This document shows, one piece after another, positions 45,940 to 61,000 of a DNA stretch of 64,000 nt. The notes under the pieces were generated by a model, which saw only the letters and a list, made by a program, of their open reading frames with translations, had not been told where the DNA came from and did no database searches. The DNA lies in NCBI RefSeq assembly GCF_037038585.1, contig NC_092520.1, positions 116,222,501-116,286,500 of the forward strand, in the 5' to 3' direction. The DNA is from Patagioenas fasciata (lineage: Eukaryota > Chordata > Aves > Columbiformes > Columbidae). A program made the translations under genes and the position numbers. Each line of letters starts with the position of its first letter. Position 1 is the stretch's first letter.

Positions 45940-47834
45940 AATGAAGTACAGCATAGATGTTGCTGCAGTCAGGTCAGAATTGTGACCAACCATCAAGAAG
46001 GGTCATTCAGCTCAACTATTGATTAAAATTTTTCTATTCAGTGTCTATGAAGAACTGATGATACACTACACACAAACAATCATGTTGTCTGATTTGTTTT
46101 CGTATATGTTAAATCATTTACATATATATATTTCAAAAATAAAGAAACTAAAAAGGTATATTAGACCACCATAGTTCATAGCAAAGATAGATACAAGTAC
46201 TGGAAAAGTACCAAATTATGTCACAGATGATATCTTCTGAAATAAGAAATACACATTTTTTGTTATTTAAGCAGAAATAAACGTTTGTTATGCAGAGAAA
46301 AAACTGTATATTTCATCTTGTGGTGCTGTACACCAAGATGTCAGAATAACTAAACTGCTAATTAATTTTAGTAAATTATTAAATATCTCAGGAAAGTAAG
46401 TCACTTATTGAGAGGAATGTTTGTCCTTCTGTTGAAAATTTATTATATTAGTTTTAACTACTTATTTTAACAGGGAGAAAAATAATTTTTCCACAGTTCC
46501 CCATGAGTTCAACTGCAGGAAGATATTGTTTTCCACTTACCTGATTTTCAGAGACAAAAAAAGTCTTTATTAAATCTTGTCTTTAATAAATTATCAAGTT
46601 CAAATACATGCTGACAGAAACTATACCACTCAGTAAATGTAGGACCCTTCTAGAATTTTAGCTTTTGAGAAACAGATTTCTACTGTGATAAATTTACTGA
46701 TAGTTATTCACAATGTCTGTAATGTATTCATTTCCAGGAAATCTATGCAGTAAGCTTCATTCAAATATTAGATATCTTTAATGTTAAGTACAGAACTGAT
46801 GTTCTAGATACACATCTTAGAGAAAAATATACATGTATTGGTAGAAGTGTGGCAGTCTAATAATCACTACAGTTATAAATACACTAGAATTAAAATATTT
46901 CACTATTATGAAGAGACATTCGAAATTTATATTAGAAAATCACAGAATTGTTCACTGAAACCGGCTTCAATAAAATAGCAAAACCGCGTAAAGAAAAAAT
47001 CAGTGAAAGATGATATGCTATACAGTACAAAATAATAATGACATAGTTATTTTCATGCCAGAACCATCGGGCAAATGCAAATTTCTGTCTGATTTAGATG
47101 GAAATAAAATTTTCCTCAGAATGGACCTATTATAGTAGTGCTGGAACCACCTTACACTTCAATGAACAGCTCAGCAATATTTCCCGAAGAAGAGTTCCAG
47201 TTATGGTCCTGAAATAAACCAAAAGCAAAGCCAGACAACATACTGACTTCTCATACGCTTCAGCTATAATGCATTTTTAATGACAACTGACTTGTGTTTT
47301 TCCGTAGTCATAATGCTGATCAGCTAATCAAATTCCTCAGTAAAATTATTCTATTTGTAGATACTGAATCTTTAACCTAAAGAATTTTAGACTTCCTAAG
47401 TGTGGACACACACCTTGTATTTAAATCATTACAATATATACAGCAGCATGGTCATAATTTATACAGCAATGAATATTCCTCTTGCCCTAAAGGTTTTCTA
47501 CCTGTGGTTAACAGAGATTGTGAACCTGTGTTGGTCCTGACTTTATGAGAATGATGAAGCATTTGCTCTTCAGAGGTTCTTTCCAATCTATAAAAGATAT
47601 ATACAGACAGAGATAAATCATATCTAACACAGGCTTCTCTGTGAGGTGTGTGTATGTGCATTTTAGTGTACGTGTGTGTACTTCTGTGAAAACATAATGA
47701 AAATGTGATCAAAAGTGAAGTGTCTCATTAAATGTTAATGTTTCAATCTGTTTGTTGGTTTTTTAGAGGTAAATATAGTTGCTCAATCATGGAATTACAT
47801 AAATAAATAGGTTGATTTGGATATCTGAAAATTA
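45940..47834. other. Non-genic AT-rich DNA
   Basis: Nothing recognised. A short TG-rich stretch lies near 47641-47682. Confidence 0.55.
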
Positions 47835-48380
47835 TTAAGCCTAGTCTTCTGCTCAAAGCAAAGCTAACCTCAAAGTTAAGAACTGGTTGCTCAAAGCTTT
47901 ATCCATACCAGTTTTAAAATATTTAAGATTTCACAACCTTTCTTGGCGACTGAGTTGACTACTCAGCAATTCTTATCATGAAAGACTTTTCCTTATGAAC
48001 AATCAACATTTTTCTTCTTGCAGCCTTATTGTAACCTTTAGTTCTTGTACTTTCATCATACATCTCTGAGAAAAGTTCAGATCTCTGTGAATCTCTTTTA
48101 TTTAGTACAACATTGTAATTATATCCAAACTTAATTTTCTCCTCTTGAGGCTAAACAAACTTCAGCAGTATCTCAGTATCACCTCATAAGTCATATATTC
48201 CAGGTGTCAGGTATCTTTGTGGTCCTTCACAGAAATCTCTCCAGTTTTTCAGAATTAATTGAGGGAAATAGGGACGTGAGAAGAGGTAATAAATGAACGC
48301 AGTAGTCTAACTGTGGCCTCTTGTATCCTCAGTAAAGGGAAATAACTGCTTCCCTCAATCTATTCTAAGACGCAGTCCAC
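47835..48380 (-). mobile_element. Ancient CR1 fragment, ORF2 C-terminus to near 3' end
   Basis: Plus-strand landmarks of CR1 occur in order but diverged: 'caaagctaacctcaaagtta', 'ggttgctcaaagctttatcca', 'atttcacaacctttctt', 'aaagacttttccttat', 'catctctgagaaaagt', 'ctcctcttgaggctaaacaaac', 'cagtatctcagtat', 'ggtatctttgtggtcct' and 'ctgcttccctcaatct'. Coding frames are destroyed. It is one of the oldest and longest CR1 relics here. Confidence 0.82.
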
Positions 48381-51300
48381 CTTCTCCACTGTATAGTTTT
48401 TATATCCTCTCGTTCTACATCTGTTTTATCCAACTTAGCTCTTCTGGGAAACTGACTCATTCAAGTGACTGATTCAAGGGCAAACTAAATCTATGGAACA
48501 CTGAGCACATATACAAGATCTGCCAGTTGACAGAAAAACATAACTGTTGGTGTGATGTTAGATGACAGATTCATCACTTCACAAATGACAACATGAAAGC
48601 TACCAAAAATAACATGGCATTCCCACTGCTTCTTTGCTTAGAAGACAATAAGTAAAGTAGTCTTTGTATTCACACACAATTGGAAAGATTACTTAAAAAT
48701 AGGGATTACAACAAAATCTGACATTTCTGTAATTTCGTTGGAGTAACTGAAGTTGTAGATAGAATTGTTGATAACCTAGATGTTTCTGAAAATATACTCA
48801 CAGAAATTTCATTATGTCCAGAAAGCAATTATGAATAAAAAATTTTAGGAATTTAAGAGGAACTTATATTTGCTTTTTATTAAAAAACTACTCCAAGAGT
48901 ACTTGTTGACCAGTACACAGGCTCTGAATTCACTGTTCAAGCACTAAAATAACTCTGGAAAGAGTTTTAAATGACATGTTGTTAGAAAGCTGAGAGTTAG
49001 CAACAATTTGCTTATCTGTGAGTATGCAAAGCACCGATAATTACCTCTTTCTCAGAAAAGCTATGCAAAAGTTTTTTCAGATGCCCATTCGGTCCTGCTG
49101 CTCCTCAGCCTCTTCATCTTGCTGGCTTGATAATTGCTGACTCTTCGAACCCAGCAGTTCACTGGCATGGCAGCAGATGGAAGACTGGAAGTGTAGTGCA
49201 TGCTTTGTAACACACACTAAGAGTGCTTCCAGCATATGGAATGGCTTTGACAAGTCTTTAGTTCCCATGTTTGCAAACAGTAATCTGAGCTACAAATGTA
49301 CGTAGAAAGTATGTTTCAGGTCAGCTAGCCATTTAAAGGTTAAATGGCTGCTCAGAACTAGAAATGTAGCCTTCATATATAGTTACTCTAGAGAAATGGG
49401 AAAATCCCAGAAGGTGTGAATAGTTCATCCCATCTTGATTGAGTGTCTGAGACAGGGGGGATCAATTGCCTGTCCCAGTATCTATTTCTCTCTTTTGACT
49501 AAAAGGGAAGGGAGAAGAAGTCTAGAGGAATAGCTTTAACTGTATGCCCATTTTTCAGACAGCTAGAGTTAGGTGAGATGAATTTCATGTGGACTGCCCA
49601 TGTCTCCTGCGTCAATAGGCCAGTGTTTCCTTCTCAATTGCATATGCAGAAATAAAAACATCCATTTGTTCATGAAGAAACACACACACACAAAACAAAA
49701 AACTCAGCTAATACCCACACAGGCTTTTAGCATTTTAGCAACTTGTCGGACAGTAATTCTCAGCCTCCAAGGCCCTTAAACACCAAAAAAAAAAAAAAAA
49801 AGTCCTAAATACATTTATTAAGCAGGCTAAGTACAGATTTTTAAGTACAAGATGGAAAGGGGGAATAAAAAAAAAAAAGTAACAGAAAACAGGAATGGGT
49901 TGGGAAACTTAAAATACGTAAGAATACAGGAGCAACTATTATATTATGACATTTTTCTTGCACTTTGGCTTTTGTGCAATCTACTGTCAAACATTATCTA
50001 TAGGTAAAAAGAGTGTAAGTTCTGAAAAAAAAAAAAAAGAACAAAAAGAAAAAAATAAAAGTGAGAAAAGTGAGACTGCTTGTGTCAAAGTTTATTTTAA
50101 GTTTCCCAGTAACCCACCAGAGCCTAAAGCTTAGTATACTTTGCTAAAAATAAAATACATTTATTTTTTAGTTTATCAGCCTGTTAGAGTTCAAGGAGCA
50201 ATCTGGATGATACTCTTAGTCCTATGGTTTAGTTTTAGGTAGTCCTGCAAGAAGCAGGAAGCTGGACTTGATCCTTCACTTGACCCTTGACTATTTCACA
50301 TTAGTCTGTACACTTATTTCAATAAAGCATGCTAGAATTTGGAAAGATGTTCTGCATATATGTGAAAGCAAAACAAGGACTAGAAGCCTTTACAGTTATA
50401 CCTTCAACAAGTCAGATGATTCTGCTCTTACATCTAATGCATGTGACACAAACACTGTAAATTAGGACAGCTACAGTAACTTTTTCTGATGTTGCTTTGA
50501 TGGTTACAGGATGTTGCACAGAAAACAACTATAAACTATTTCTCAAGTTCAATTTAAAACACCTTGCATATATTTACAGTAATTTTATCAGTAAAACATT
50601 TGTTACATCTGTACACTCTACTAAATGCAGAAGAATACGTAGTATTTATGAAAACGCAGTACCTATTTCTATGGCTTGAGAGACCTCTGTTGGTCATCCT
50701 TATCTTCTAGAGCAAAACCTTGCAGAACCCTCACTGCCGTAGGGCACCCAAGCCACTGAAGCTTGTTTTCTCTCAGATAGGTGAGAAATGCTGTTGAAGG
50801 AAATTTGTGGTGCAAAAACATGACTGCATACATATGCCCATGCGTAGGGCAGTAAAGGGAGTAGAGGCAGGACACCAAGGGCTGTCTCTATCTTTGACTA
50901 AATGACAACTGAACTTCGTTTTTTTTTCCTGGATATTATGGATATAATTAAATAAACCCCAGCTATTCTTCCTCAACTATAAGGACCTAACAAAATTCAG
51001 TACTCAGGGTGTTTGTGGGCACAGAAAAATAAGAGACCAAACTAGCCTCAAACATCTGTGTTTTCCTGCTTAGCTTTCTAAACCCAAATATTCTTGTCCT
51101 TTTGCCCTACACCTGTGTTCAAGGTCCTAGTTGCTCCTTTCCTTGACTAGCTCAGTCCTAGAGTTACAACCTCAATGAACCAATACATTAATTCCCAATG
51201 CATTGCAGTTCATTAGTTGAAAACCTGAATCGAAGCAAGTGAGAGATACCCTAAGAGTCTCCCCTGATTCCAGGAAGACTTTATTTCTGGAGATATTTTT

Positions 51301-51639
51301 ACAACCAGTGTTTCGTGAGAAAAAAAAAAAAAATCTGTAGCATCTTCTGGGATTACATTCAGCCACACTAATAGTTCTCAGAGAACACAAAAAGAAGTAT
51401 AGAGTTAGTAGGCTTTTGAAAATCTGTTATTCTATTCCATGAAGAGCTTGAGTGATCAGTTCCAGCTACCGCAGTAGATGACAACATATCAAATCTCCAA
51501 ATCATCCCCATTCTTACTTAATTATTCAACTAGTGTGACCTGAAGGGACACATCACTAAATCCAATAGATCTTTGTTACTGAGGATAAATAACTCAAATT
51601 TTGTAAAAGTTACTCTTTATTCTCTTTATTGACATGACA
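48381..51639. other. Non-genic AT-rich DNA
   Basis: No gene recognised. A17 lies at 49785-49801. Overlapping minus-strand frames at 50669-50976 show no known domain. Confidence 0.5.
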
Positions 51640-51900
51640 TAGAGAAGTTGAGTACCTGCAAGTATTTTGCAGATCGTGGAAGTGACATTGGGAAGTCTCT
51701 ACACCACCCCCCAGGCAGAAGCAGGGCCACCTCAAGGGTCAGACCAGGCTACTCAGATCTTGGTCCAGCTGAGGATTGAAACAGTCAAATGATGAAAATG
51801 GTACAGCCTATCAGGACAACATACTCCACTGCTGCCTGTGCTCAACAAAAAAAGGAAATGCTGAAGTTTTCTTTCCACCTCTAATATCCTATAAAATCAG
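51640..51900 (-). mobile_element. Ancient CR1 3' fragment
   Basis: The phrase 'gcagggccacctcaagggtcagaccaggctactcagatcttggtccagctga' closely follows the CR1 3' region complement. Degenerate counterparts of the 'tgcctg...ctcaca' and 'ttccttatatcc' segments follow. Borders approximate; no frame. Confidence 0.72.
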
Positions 51901-52611
51901 GACAGTAATTAGAGAGAACTTGAAAACAGAAGGATTTTTCAGTAATTATGTGGTCATTAACTGTTTTAGGTAAACTTCCTGGTGATAATCCCAGGACAAG
52001 AACAAAAGTAATATCAGGAACTAAGGTGTTTGAGTTCCAGTTACAAAAGACAAAAATAAAAATGTGAAATGAAGGAAACAAAAAGGCATCTGTCTTCTAC
52101 AGATATCATGTCTTGCTAGAATAGCTGACTACATTTTTGTCCTGGTTTGAAACAAAGGCACAAACAGCTCTTTAATATTCTCAACTTATGCTGAAAGTTG
52201 AAATCTGGTAGGTGCCCCAGTCCTGTCTGGTGCCTTAAAGTTTTTCCCAGGATGATTATTAATGTGAAATAAATAAGAAAACACTGCTGAGTTTGAAATT
52301 AAACATTGACTTTAATTTTGAAAACCAATGGAGTGTTCACACTTTTCAGAATATTATTTGAAGATGATTACCCAACTAACATTAGTTCCAGTCCTTAAAA
52401 TATTTTTATTTACAAATATGTTTATGAGGAATCTAAACAGATATTTAACTTATGCTAATATGAACTAACTTTTCAACAATCTAATACTTATTTCTATGCA
52501 GACCTGACACCATCTTTCATGTTTCTATATAAATATTCACTTAAGAGATATTAATTTATCTTGATTAGTATAATTCCTCTTAATCAGTTAAAAACAAAGG
52601 TAAGTTCTACA
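51901..52611. other. Non-genic AT-rich DNA
   Basis: Nothing recognised. Confidence 0.55.
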
Positions 52612-53070
52612 AGAAGTGCTAGAGCATGTCCAAATAAGGGTCTGGCACACAAACTATGTGAAGAGAGGCTGAAAGATCTGAGGCTGTTGAGCCTGGAGGA
52701 AAGGAGGCTGAGGGGGAACATTATTGCCCTCTACAGCTACTAAAAAGAAGGTTGTAGTGAAGTGGCTTTTGGTCTCTTCTACAGAGTAACAAGCAACAGG
52801 ACATGAGGAAATGGCCTCAAGTTGTGCCAAGGGAGGTTTAGATTGGATATGAGGAAAAATTTCTTCACAGAAAGGGTTGTCAGGCATTGGAACAGGCTGC
52901 CCAGGGAAGTGGTTGAGTCACCATCCCTGAAGGTGTTTAAGAAACCTGTAGATGTGGTGCTTGGTGACAAGGTTTAGTGGTAGACTTGGTAGTATTTGGT
53001 TACAGTTGGACTCAACGGTCTTAAGGGTTTTTTTCCAACCTATACAATTCTATGATTCCATGATTCTATA
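52612..53070 (+). mobile_element. CR1 3' fragment with complete 8-bp tail
   Basis: It encodes the end of ORF2 ([20 protein letters not shown], then a stop at 52741-52743 after ALYSY). The 3' UTR follows, with 'gttgtcaggcattggaacaggctgcccagggaagtgg'. It ends in three tail units ATTCTATG, ATTCCATG and ATTCTATA (53047-53070). Truncated 5' at about 52612. The only well-preserved plus-strand CR1 3' end in the window. Confidence 0.96.
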
Positions 53071-56000
53071 ATATCAGTGTTATTTTTCATTGTCATGCTA
53101 CATTTGTGCCATCGTAGTTATAGTAAAAATATACTCTAATTATCAGCCTCTATCTTCAGACTGTTAAATTTCATTACACACATATTGTTTAACTGATCTA
53201 AATTATTATACTTGAATTCAGAGTTTTGCTTCATTTTGCTTTTCATTTTGATGAAGTCTTGTCTGGCTGACACTGAAGCACAGTTACAGAAAAGGAAAAT
53301 TTGAATATGGATTTTTTTTTTTCCAGAGTACTTTTACGTAATGCTTAAATGTAATTAAAAACTACTGTAAAACAAACATTACTTGCATTTTTCTTTACAA
53401 AAGTAACAAAGTTATCATTACAAAATCAATTTTCTTTAAAAATAGCAGTATAATTTAAGTGAAATAGAAAATGCCATTATAAAATTATAAAAGCTTTTTC
53501 TTATAAGCTTTGTGCTTTTGCAATAAAGTATAATATATCTCTCAAATATATATGCATTATGCATTGTATTAATACATATCCATCATGATATACATTAACA
53601 TGTCTTTTAGTAAGCCAGACAAAATGTCTGTTTATTCTTGTATTTGTCAGACAGCGGCCTGTAATGAGTATTTAATAGAATACAGGAGTGGGGAACTGTA
53701 CTCTGAAACTTCTCTTATTGTACTTCCCCACACTTGGAGTTTAGGACCTCCACAGAGGTGGTTTTTAATGGCCCTTGGAGATTTTCTCCATTACATTGTC
53801 TAATTATTTCCTGCAGTTATCCACAAAGGTGACATTAGAAAACTAATGTGGTGCTGAATTACACAGTTTAATTATGTACTGTGTCAAAAGCAGATTATTT
53901 TTCTTTGTTTTAGAGCTTCTTCCTCTTCATTCAGTTATTATTTCACTTACTTTCCATCATTATACCAGACTTATGTAGATAACTATCCATATTTCTACTC
54001 CTTCTTTTCACTATACTTTCTACTATTGAAGTTGTTTACGTTAGTATCGAGAGTAATTTAAACCTAAAATTCTTATAATTAATAATGAAGAATGTCATCC
54101 CTTTAATTCTTATAGAAATATTTTATTAATAAAATACAGATATAGCAACTTTGGTTTTCAGTTTATAAGTTTATTCTCAAAATTTTTCATCTGAAACTTC
54201 AGTCTGAGACATTTATTCTGATTTTTCTTCCTTAAAGAATGGCAGCACTGTGGGAAATTTCTTAGCACCTGAACAATTGCACAAATTATTGATTTAGCTT
54301 GATGGCTATGGCTTTACCTTCCCAGAAGGCTCCTTTTGCACATCAATGATTGATCGTGCAAGGGTGTTTTGTCATAATTCCTCTTTCTGTTCTGTTTTAT
54401 TACTGATTTAAACACCTTTAATAACTTATTTTTCTAAATTTTTTGACCCTTTTTGGCTCTTCCCTTTATCTTGTCAGTTCCCTAATTTCTACCTTGTCAA
54501 GGGTATTTTGCAAGATGCCTTCTAACATGATAATGCATATTAAATATAATATTTTAACACAGTATCCTTAAAAAACTTTGTAGTTCTTGAAAATATTATG
54601 TCCTTTTGAATGTTTCTTTTATCTTCTCTCTAAAAGTAATGAACAAGAAACCTCCAACCAACCAAACAGAAAGGGTGAATTTTTTTTGTTGTTTATCAGT
54701 TCACTGAATTTGAAGTTAAGATTTACTGGAAGAGATTTTATGGAGATAGGGCAGTTTTTCCTGTAAATATGGCTAGATTATCTTCATTATTTACAGACTG
54801 CAACAGTCACTTTTGAACCACATCCCATGCACTCCTCAGAAATAGATAATTTTATTTTCTTTTGCGTGTTTTCTGAATAGTTGGTCCAGAAGGCACTGTG
54901 ACTAAAAAATCTGCTTTTCCCCATAAACTGGGTATGATTTAGCAATGAAATGGAGAAGGAAGAAATTAGCAGTCTTGGGAAATATACTGAGCAGAAGGCA
55001 AAGAAGAAGGTGATGAAGTGAAGTCTATAACAGATACAATAGCCTCACAGGCACAATAACATAACAGCATTTGGATCTTATGTTTTTTATGTTGTAGTTT
55101 GTCTGAATATGAGTAAATTTCATTTTGTTGTAATAACTCCTTCCAGTCTACAAGTAGGAATGATTAATGATTCTGGGGATAAGTATTTTTGGGGACAGAA
55201 CTTGTGTGTGTGTGGGAAGGAGAAATTTGATGGGAAGTTTTATTGAAGGAGTTATCTAACTTGAAAGAAAAGCAGCCTTGGATTCGCTTTATAGTCAAAG
55301 GAAGGATGTACTCACTTTTCATGATTTGCATTCAAGAACCCAAGCTAATCTCTCTCCTGATATAGGTGCTTCTCTTCAGCATCTAATATTGTGTAGGGTA
55401 AATCTGCAACAGAAAGAGAGAAAAAAATAATTCAACACAGCACTAGTGGAGCCTAATGGCCACTGAATGAATATAGCTGCTTCCTAATCTGCAGGAGTCA
55501 TTGATTTTAAATATTTTTCTCTGTTCAAAGTAATAACTTCTTCTAGTATATATGTTTGGCTGAATGGGAACCCATGTGCATATTATGAAGTAATATTGTA
55601 AGAAAATCACCTTTAATTTGAAGTGGTATTAATTGATGCACAGAGGTACAATTTTTTCTTTATTCTCTGATCAGCTCTGAATGCACATGAACACTGGTCA
55701 CCTTTGTGAATGGCTTCTTATTCTGAGAGGAATTTTCATGCCTTTACAAGCCATTGAAAGTGTAAGCAGAACCACGAAATTGCTCAATGACCTATTGTAG
55801 AGAGAGGATTTACAGAGCACAAGATAATTTTGCAAAGAGGCAGCCAGCGGCTATAAAAAGCTTTTCTTCTTCTTTGTCCCAGCTACTTTTTATTTAATGT
55901 GAGGACAGAAAATACCTTTACTATAAATTAATAGGTACCTTCTACCTATAAAGACTGTATTAGCTCTCAGGACATCTCTACTAGGTAAATGTTACAAGTC

Positions 56001-58000
56001 AGTATTAGGGTGAATATTACAAGACCTCTAGCAAATATCTAGTGAAAATCACTGTAATCCAGTCTCTTCAGTATGTGGCAGGACACTTGTATTTATGGTA
56101 TATTTCCCTACGATGCTTGAAAATGTTAAAGCATTGCCAATGGTCATAATTTTTTTGTGAATCTCTTAGTGCTACATATTTAATTAAAATAACAGTTTCT
56201 GTTGACCACTTATTATCTGAGAATGTCAAGCAGATATATTTATATATAAAAACATATAACTACATATGTGCACACATAAATTAGTCTTTAGCTTTCATAA
56301 CTGCAAGAAAGAGCCTGAAAATGTAACCAACTGCTAGTCTCAGGTTCAGTGTTTCAACCTGTAGTGTCAAAATCCAAACGATTAATAGGACAATAGCATT
56401 ATGTTCACCACAGATTTAAGGACAGCTACATTCTGGTAGGCATCACCAGGCTTAGAGAAATATAGAGAAAAGTTCTTCTACCCCACTTTGGAAAACAGAG
56501 AACAGGAGAGTGGTGGCAACATCTAGTTTTGCTCTGGTCTATGTTAGTCCCTGATACACTTGATGTTGCCATCAGCTGCCCACTTCTTCAGGTATTTGAC
56601 ACAGGGAGAAGTGGGAAAATTATAGATTTCAGTTGTTGAGTCTTGACACACAGAACAGCTGCTTGTTTACTTGTGTCTAGAGGTGACCCGAGACAGATGG
56701 ACTTCTGACTTACTACAGATGATAAATACTGTATGCCTATATAAAAATAAGAAGTTCGGACAACTGAGGACAGTGTAATTTTGCACTGATATTAAAAACA
56801 AACCAGACAACATTATCTGTGGCTCAGAAATTGTTTCAAATAATTTGTATCATTTGTGTACTTGTATCTGAAAATGTTCTGTCCTACGTGCAGAATAATT
56901 TCACAGCTCAAATTCTCACCATGACAGATGAACCACAAAGAGAAAAATGCATAATTTATCTGATTTCTGTTGGCTAAATGAAGAAGTGAAACATTTAATA
57001 TTATCTGTTTCATCTTGATAAGCTCTATCTATGCCTCCCATGTTTTCAAGGCTTTCTTTTTTATAGGCTGCCTTTTTTTTTTTTGTCACTTCTTACATAA
57101 TACTAAAAACATTTTGGATACATGGGTAATTTGTTTGTATCCCAGTAGTGAAGCTGCTTTTGTACACCACAAAGACTTAAACACCGACTTATCATTAGTA
57201 AGGTTCAACCTAACAATTACACTTCATAATTTGACAACAACAACAAGAGGTTTCTTCTGCTATAGTAGTAATTAAGGAGACATCTGTCAGTCCTTTCACA
57301 GATACACTTCTAGCCTGGGCTTAAAGATGGAAAGTCCATTTCACCTAAGAATAAACAGTTTGTCAATTTTTAAACAAGCATTTCAATATTTATTTTACAT
57401 GGACTTTTTGTTGGTTGTTTGTTTTGTTTGTTGGGGTTTGGTTGGTTGGTTGGTTGGTTTTTTAAAAAGGTTTTATTTTGTCTCTTCTTTTTTGTTGTTT
57501 TTAATTAATTAACTAAGGTTTCCTTAATAGGCAATCTTTTATCATTAGCCTAAAAGTTATTCTGGACAGAGTATACTTGGCTTTGTGAATATCACCTTTT
57601 GAACATCTTTTCCTTTACCAACAAAAAATTTAAACAAAAATATATCCAAATTCTCATAACAAGTAGTCTTTTGATGTTAAGAGTTCTGTGTTGAAAAAAA
57701 TGTATATATTTTATTATATTAGCCCAACAAAATTCTCCTGAAACTGCATGGAGGTTTATCTACAGCTTGGAGAATACACACTCTATGCTACAAGATCAAA
57801 TGGCTGCAAAAAAAAAAAAAAAACAAACCACATTTTATGTGTTTTCTTTATTGTCAACATATTTGCTCCTGTACTGACACTCATTCTAGTAGTTCGTTTC
57901 AAAAGTAGTATGCTAATGGGAAATATCTGCACCATTGTCAACCAAAAGGTATTATTACTGACAAAACTCACTGATCTTATGCTAATAACCACTTTCTTAA
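53071..58000. other. Non-genic AT-rich DNA
   Basis: No gene or transposon recognised. It contains a 12-bp bulged hairpin at 53688-53731, a T11 run near 57069, GTTT/GGTT low-complexity sequence at about 57410-57465, and A16 near 57808-57823. Confidence 0.5.
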
Positions 58001-61000
58001 AAAAATATCAGTTTTAACCTGTAGGAACAGGAATTCATCTTATTCAACAGAAAAATCGAGTTCAGCACAGGAAAAGTCCTCAAGGTAGTGTTGATAAATG
58101 AAGCATTATGCAAATATTAAAGCTGTATGGTACTTGCTGCATGGTGCCTTGAATCATCTGTTTTTCAACGATCAGCATCAGTTTTAGTAGCTCTAATACT
58201 TCCATAGTGGTTGTAGAAGAAGTAATTACATTAAGAGGGACACAAAGATTTCTTCTAATTTTTGTCGTTCTTGTTCTTCTTGTGATCTGTGTTTAATTTT
58301 AAGGAAGAAAAATATGCTAACATGGAAGAAATTTTTGTTCCTAGGTTTCCATTTAGCATTTCATTTGGTTTCTTTTTTTTCTTTTTATTTCTTTCTCTCA
58401 TAATTGTGGTGGATTTCAACACACTGAAAATCAAATAGCTCTCAAAAGATCATGTAATAACATTGAGATAGTGATTGATATATGGCATAAGTGAAGTATA
58501 CATATCAGAAACGGCAGCAGAAATTTAGGAATAAATTTTATTATAAGTCCCTACTGACACTATAGTCTCAACAATAAGAAAGTAATTCTGGGATTCCACA
58601 CAAATATGAAAATACTGTTCAAAGGTAAAACAAGCACTTTCATTTGAAGAATAACTCAGTTATAATTTTGGACAGGATTTAAGCAAATCATCTTTTCCAA
58701 ACTTCAGCTAAAACAATAGCCCTTTGGTGTGGAGCAGGAACACATGACTGGACATAGCACAGCAGGCTGAGACCACGGTGGAGTTATCACACATGTAGGG
58801 GCAGAGCCCTGAGCCAGACCCTGGCAGGTTTGGTGGTCAGAGCAAAAATCCAATTCTCGAGAGTCTACATGGTACTGGAGGGACAGGGGTCATCACTGGT
58901 CATGTCTATGCATGCATGAATTGAGATAGAAATCTTTGGTCAGAAATCACTATATGGCTGGAAAACCCATCCTGCTGAGTAATTCCATGTTATGTAACCC
59001 TGGAGGGTATGCTTCTGGTTTGTTGCTGCCCCAACTTAATTCTACCTTGGCAATTAGAGCTGTATAACAGACTCAGAGATTGTGTCAGACACATCCCTTT
59101 TCATCCTGCTCTACACCACTGAAAATTTAAGAACATCCACAGAGCTCTCATGAATGGTGAACATAAGATTTTGCTTTTTAGATGCAATTTAAATGCTTAA
59201 AAGAAGTAAGACTGCTATAGTATTAGACATAAGGCTATAAAAATCTGAATCTTATTGAAACAGTAATTGGAACATACTGATTTAATTATTGGTCCTGTGG
59301 CTGGAGTTATAGATACACTAATTAAAACTGTATTTTCCTACTTACAACTCACTATTCCTCCTTGAACTAGAGACTGCTTTTAATGTCCTGAAGAGCAGCC
59401 AACTTAGCACATCTGTGCAATGCACTTTTAAAAAGGAGGCAAACATTTTATAGCCTACATGATAAACACATCAATAAGCCTTCCCCAAACCCAACAGGAA
59501 TAAAATGACAAGCTCTGAGTTAAAAGCTGAACAGACTTAATATAACAAGTGAAGAATGGGTATTTCACAGAAGTGGATATAAATGGGAAATGCTTTTGTT
59601 CAAGTGCAACTACTAGCACATGATCTGACAATTTCACAAGCTCCACACTCAAAGTAAAGCCAGAGCACAGCCCATAAGATCATCTGCAAATATTTTGATG
59701 TAGATACCTCAGAAGATTTGAAAAACATAAAAGCCAGAGCATGTATATGCTACTTACAAAGCAAATTAATTAGACATGAGTGGAAGCCTACCTCTTAACA
59801 TATCTTTCGAAAACACATAATCCAAAACACGATTTCAAAGCAGCTTTTATTCTTCTTTTTCATTCAATTAAGAATTGATTAAAAATATATTGAATTGCAT
59901 AGATTCTTTATGAGAGATATAATACTGGATATGAAGACTGAAGGAAATGAATGCAGTTAGAATGCATGCGAGATGAAAGAAGGATAGAGTATCTCAACAC
60001 CGAGTACTTTTTAAATGTTTATTTTCATTAGATTGTGAAGTATCCCCAGGCAAACTTTTACTATCTGTGCCTGCTTTTCAAGATGCAAACCTTGCATTTA
60101 AGAAAAAAAATTGTAAACCAAACTATTCTTTAGGAAAAAGTAGTTATTTTACTGTCTTTAGTCTGATCTTCAAGGCCTGATTTATACATTTGTACGTTTG
60201 TTTAGAAAAGAGGTAAAAAGTATATTAAATCTCTGTCCAGTGAGTTAAAATAAGCTACTTCCATATAAACTTTTCATGTTTTTGAGACTCATCAGCCTAT
60301 GCAAACATGGTATACCAAAATACACCAAATATTTTTAGTTGTCTTCTGAGTTTTGAATGGTTTAGTCCTTTGCAGTAAACACTTTAATAGAAGGAGAATA
60401 AAGAATTCAGACTAAATATGCCTTTGGTGATCAGTAGTACAAAGAACGCTAAACACTGAACTATCAAAGTGAAGAATCCATTCTCAGCTCCACATAATAG
60501 TAAATAGATCAACAGAGTACAAAAATATTACTTTCAGATTATTTCCTAGTCAGGCTAAATCCTGAGAATCATTGCCTGCATTGTTGTATTTTAAATAGCT
60601 CTAGTAACCAAGTATGGAGCTTTATTAATTTACTTACTGTAGCAAGTCAACTGTTTCAAAGATTTAGTGCAATCTGAGTATAATTTGCTAACTAGCATGA
60701 TATAAATCAGATGAGCAAACCATCTCTTATGGAAAATACATGAAAAACCTGTTCTGAAGACTTTGAGGGGGGATATTTTTTTTTTTCCTAAACATAAAAT
60801 CAAAAGTGTCTAATTGCATGTCTGTTCAGATGCAAAGCAAGTAGTTTTCACAGAAGTATATTCATATGAAAAGTTTTTCAGCTGTTTCTTCTGAATAGTT
60901 TCACAATGAAAGCAGAACACAAAATTGGCTAATATTCATGGAAGGTGTGCATATATTTTAGTTCTGAAAATATTCTACCTATTTTTACTTATACACATAT

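Noticed and set aside
57748..58017. 89-codon hydrophobic frame that could suggest a membrane protein
   Set aside because: It runs through a poly(A) stretch in AT-rich DNA, has no family motif, and has an equally long antisense frame.
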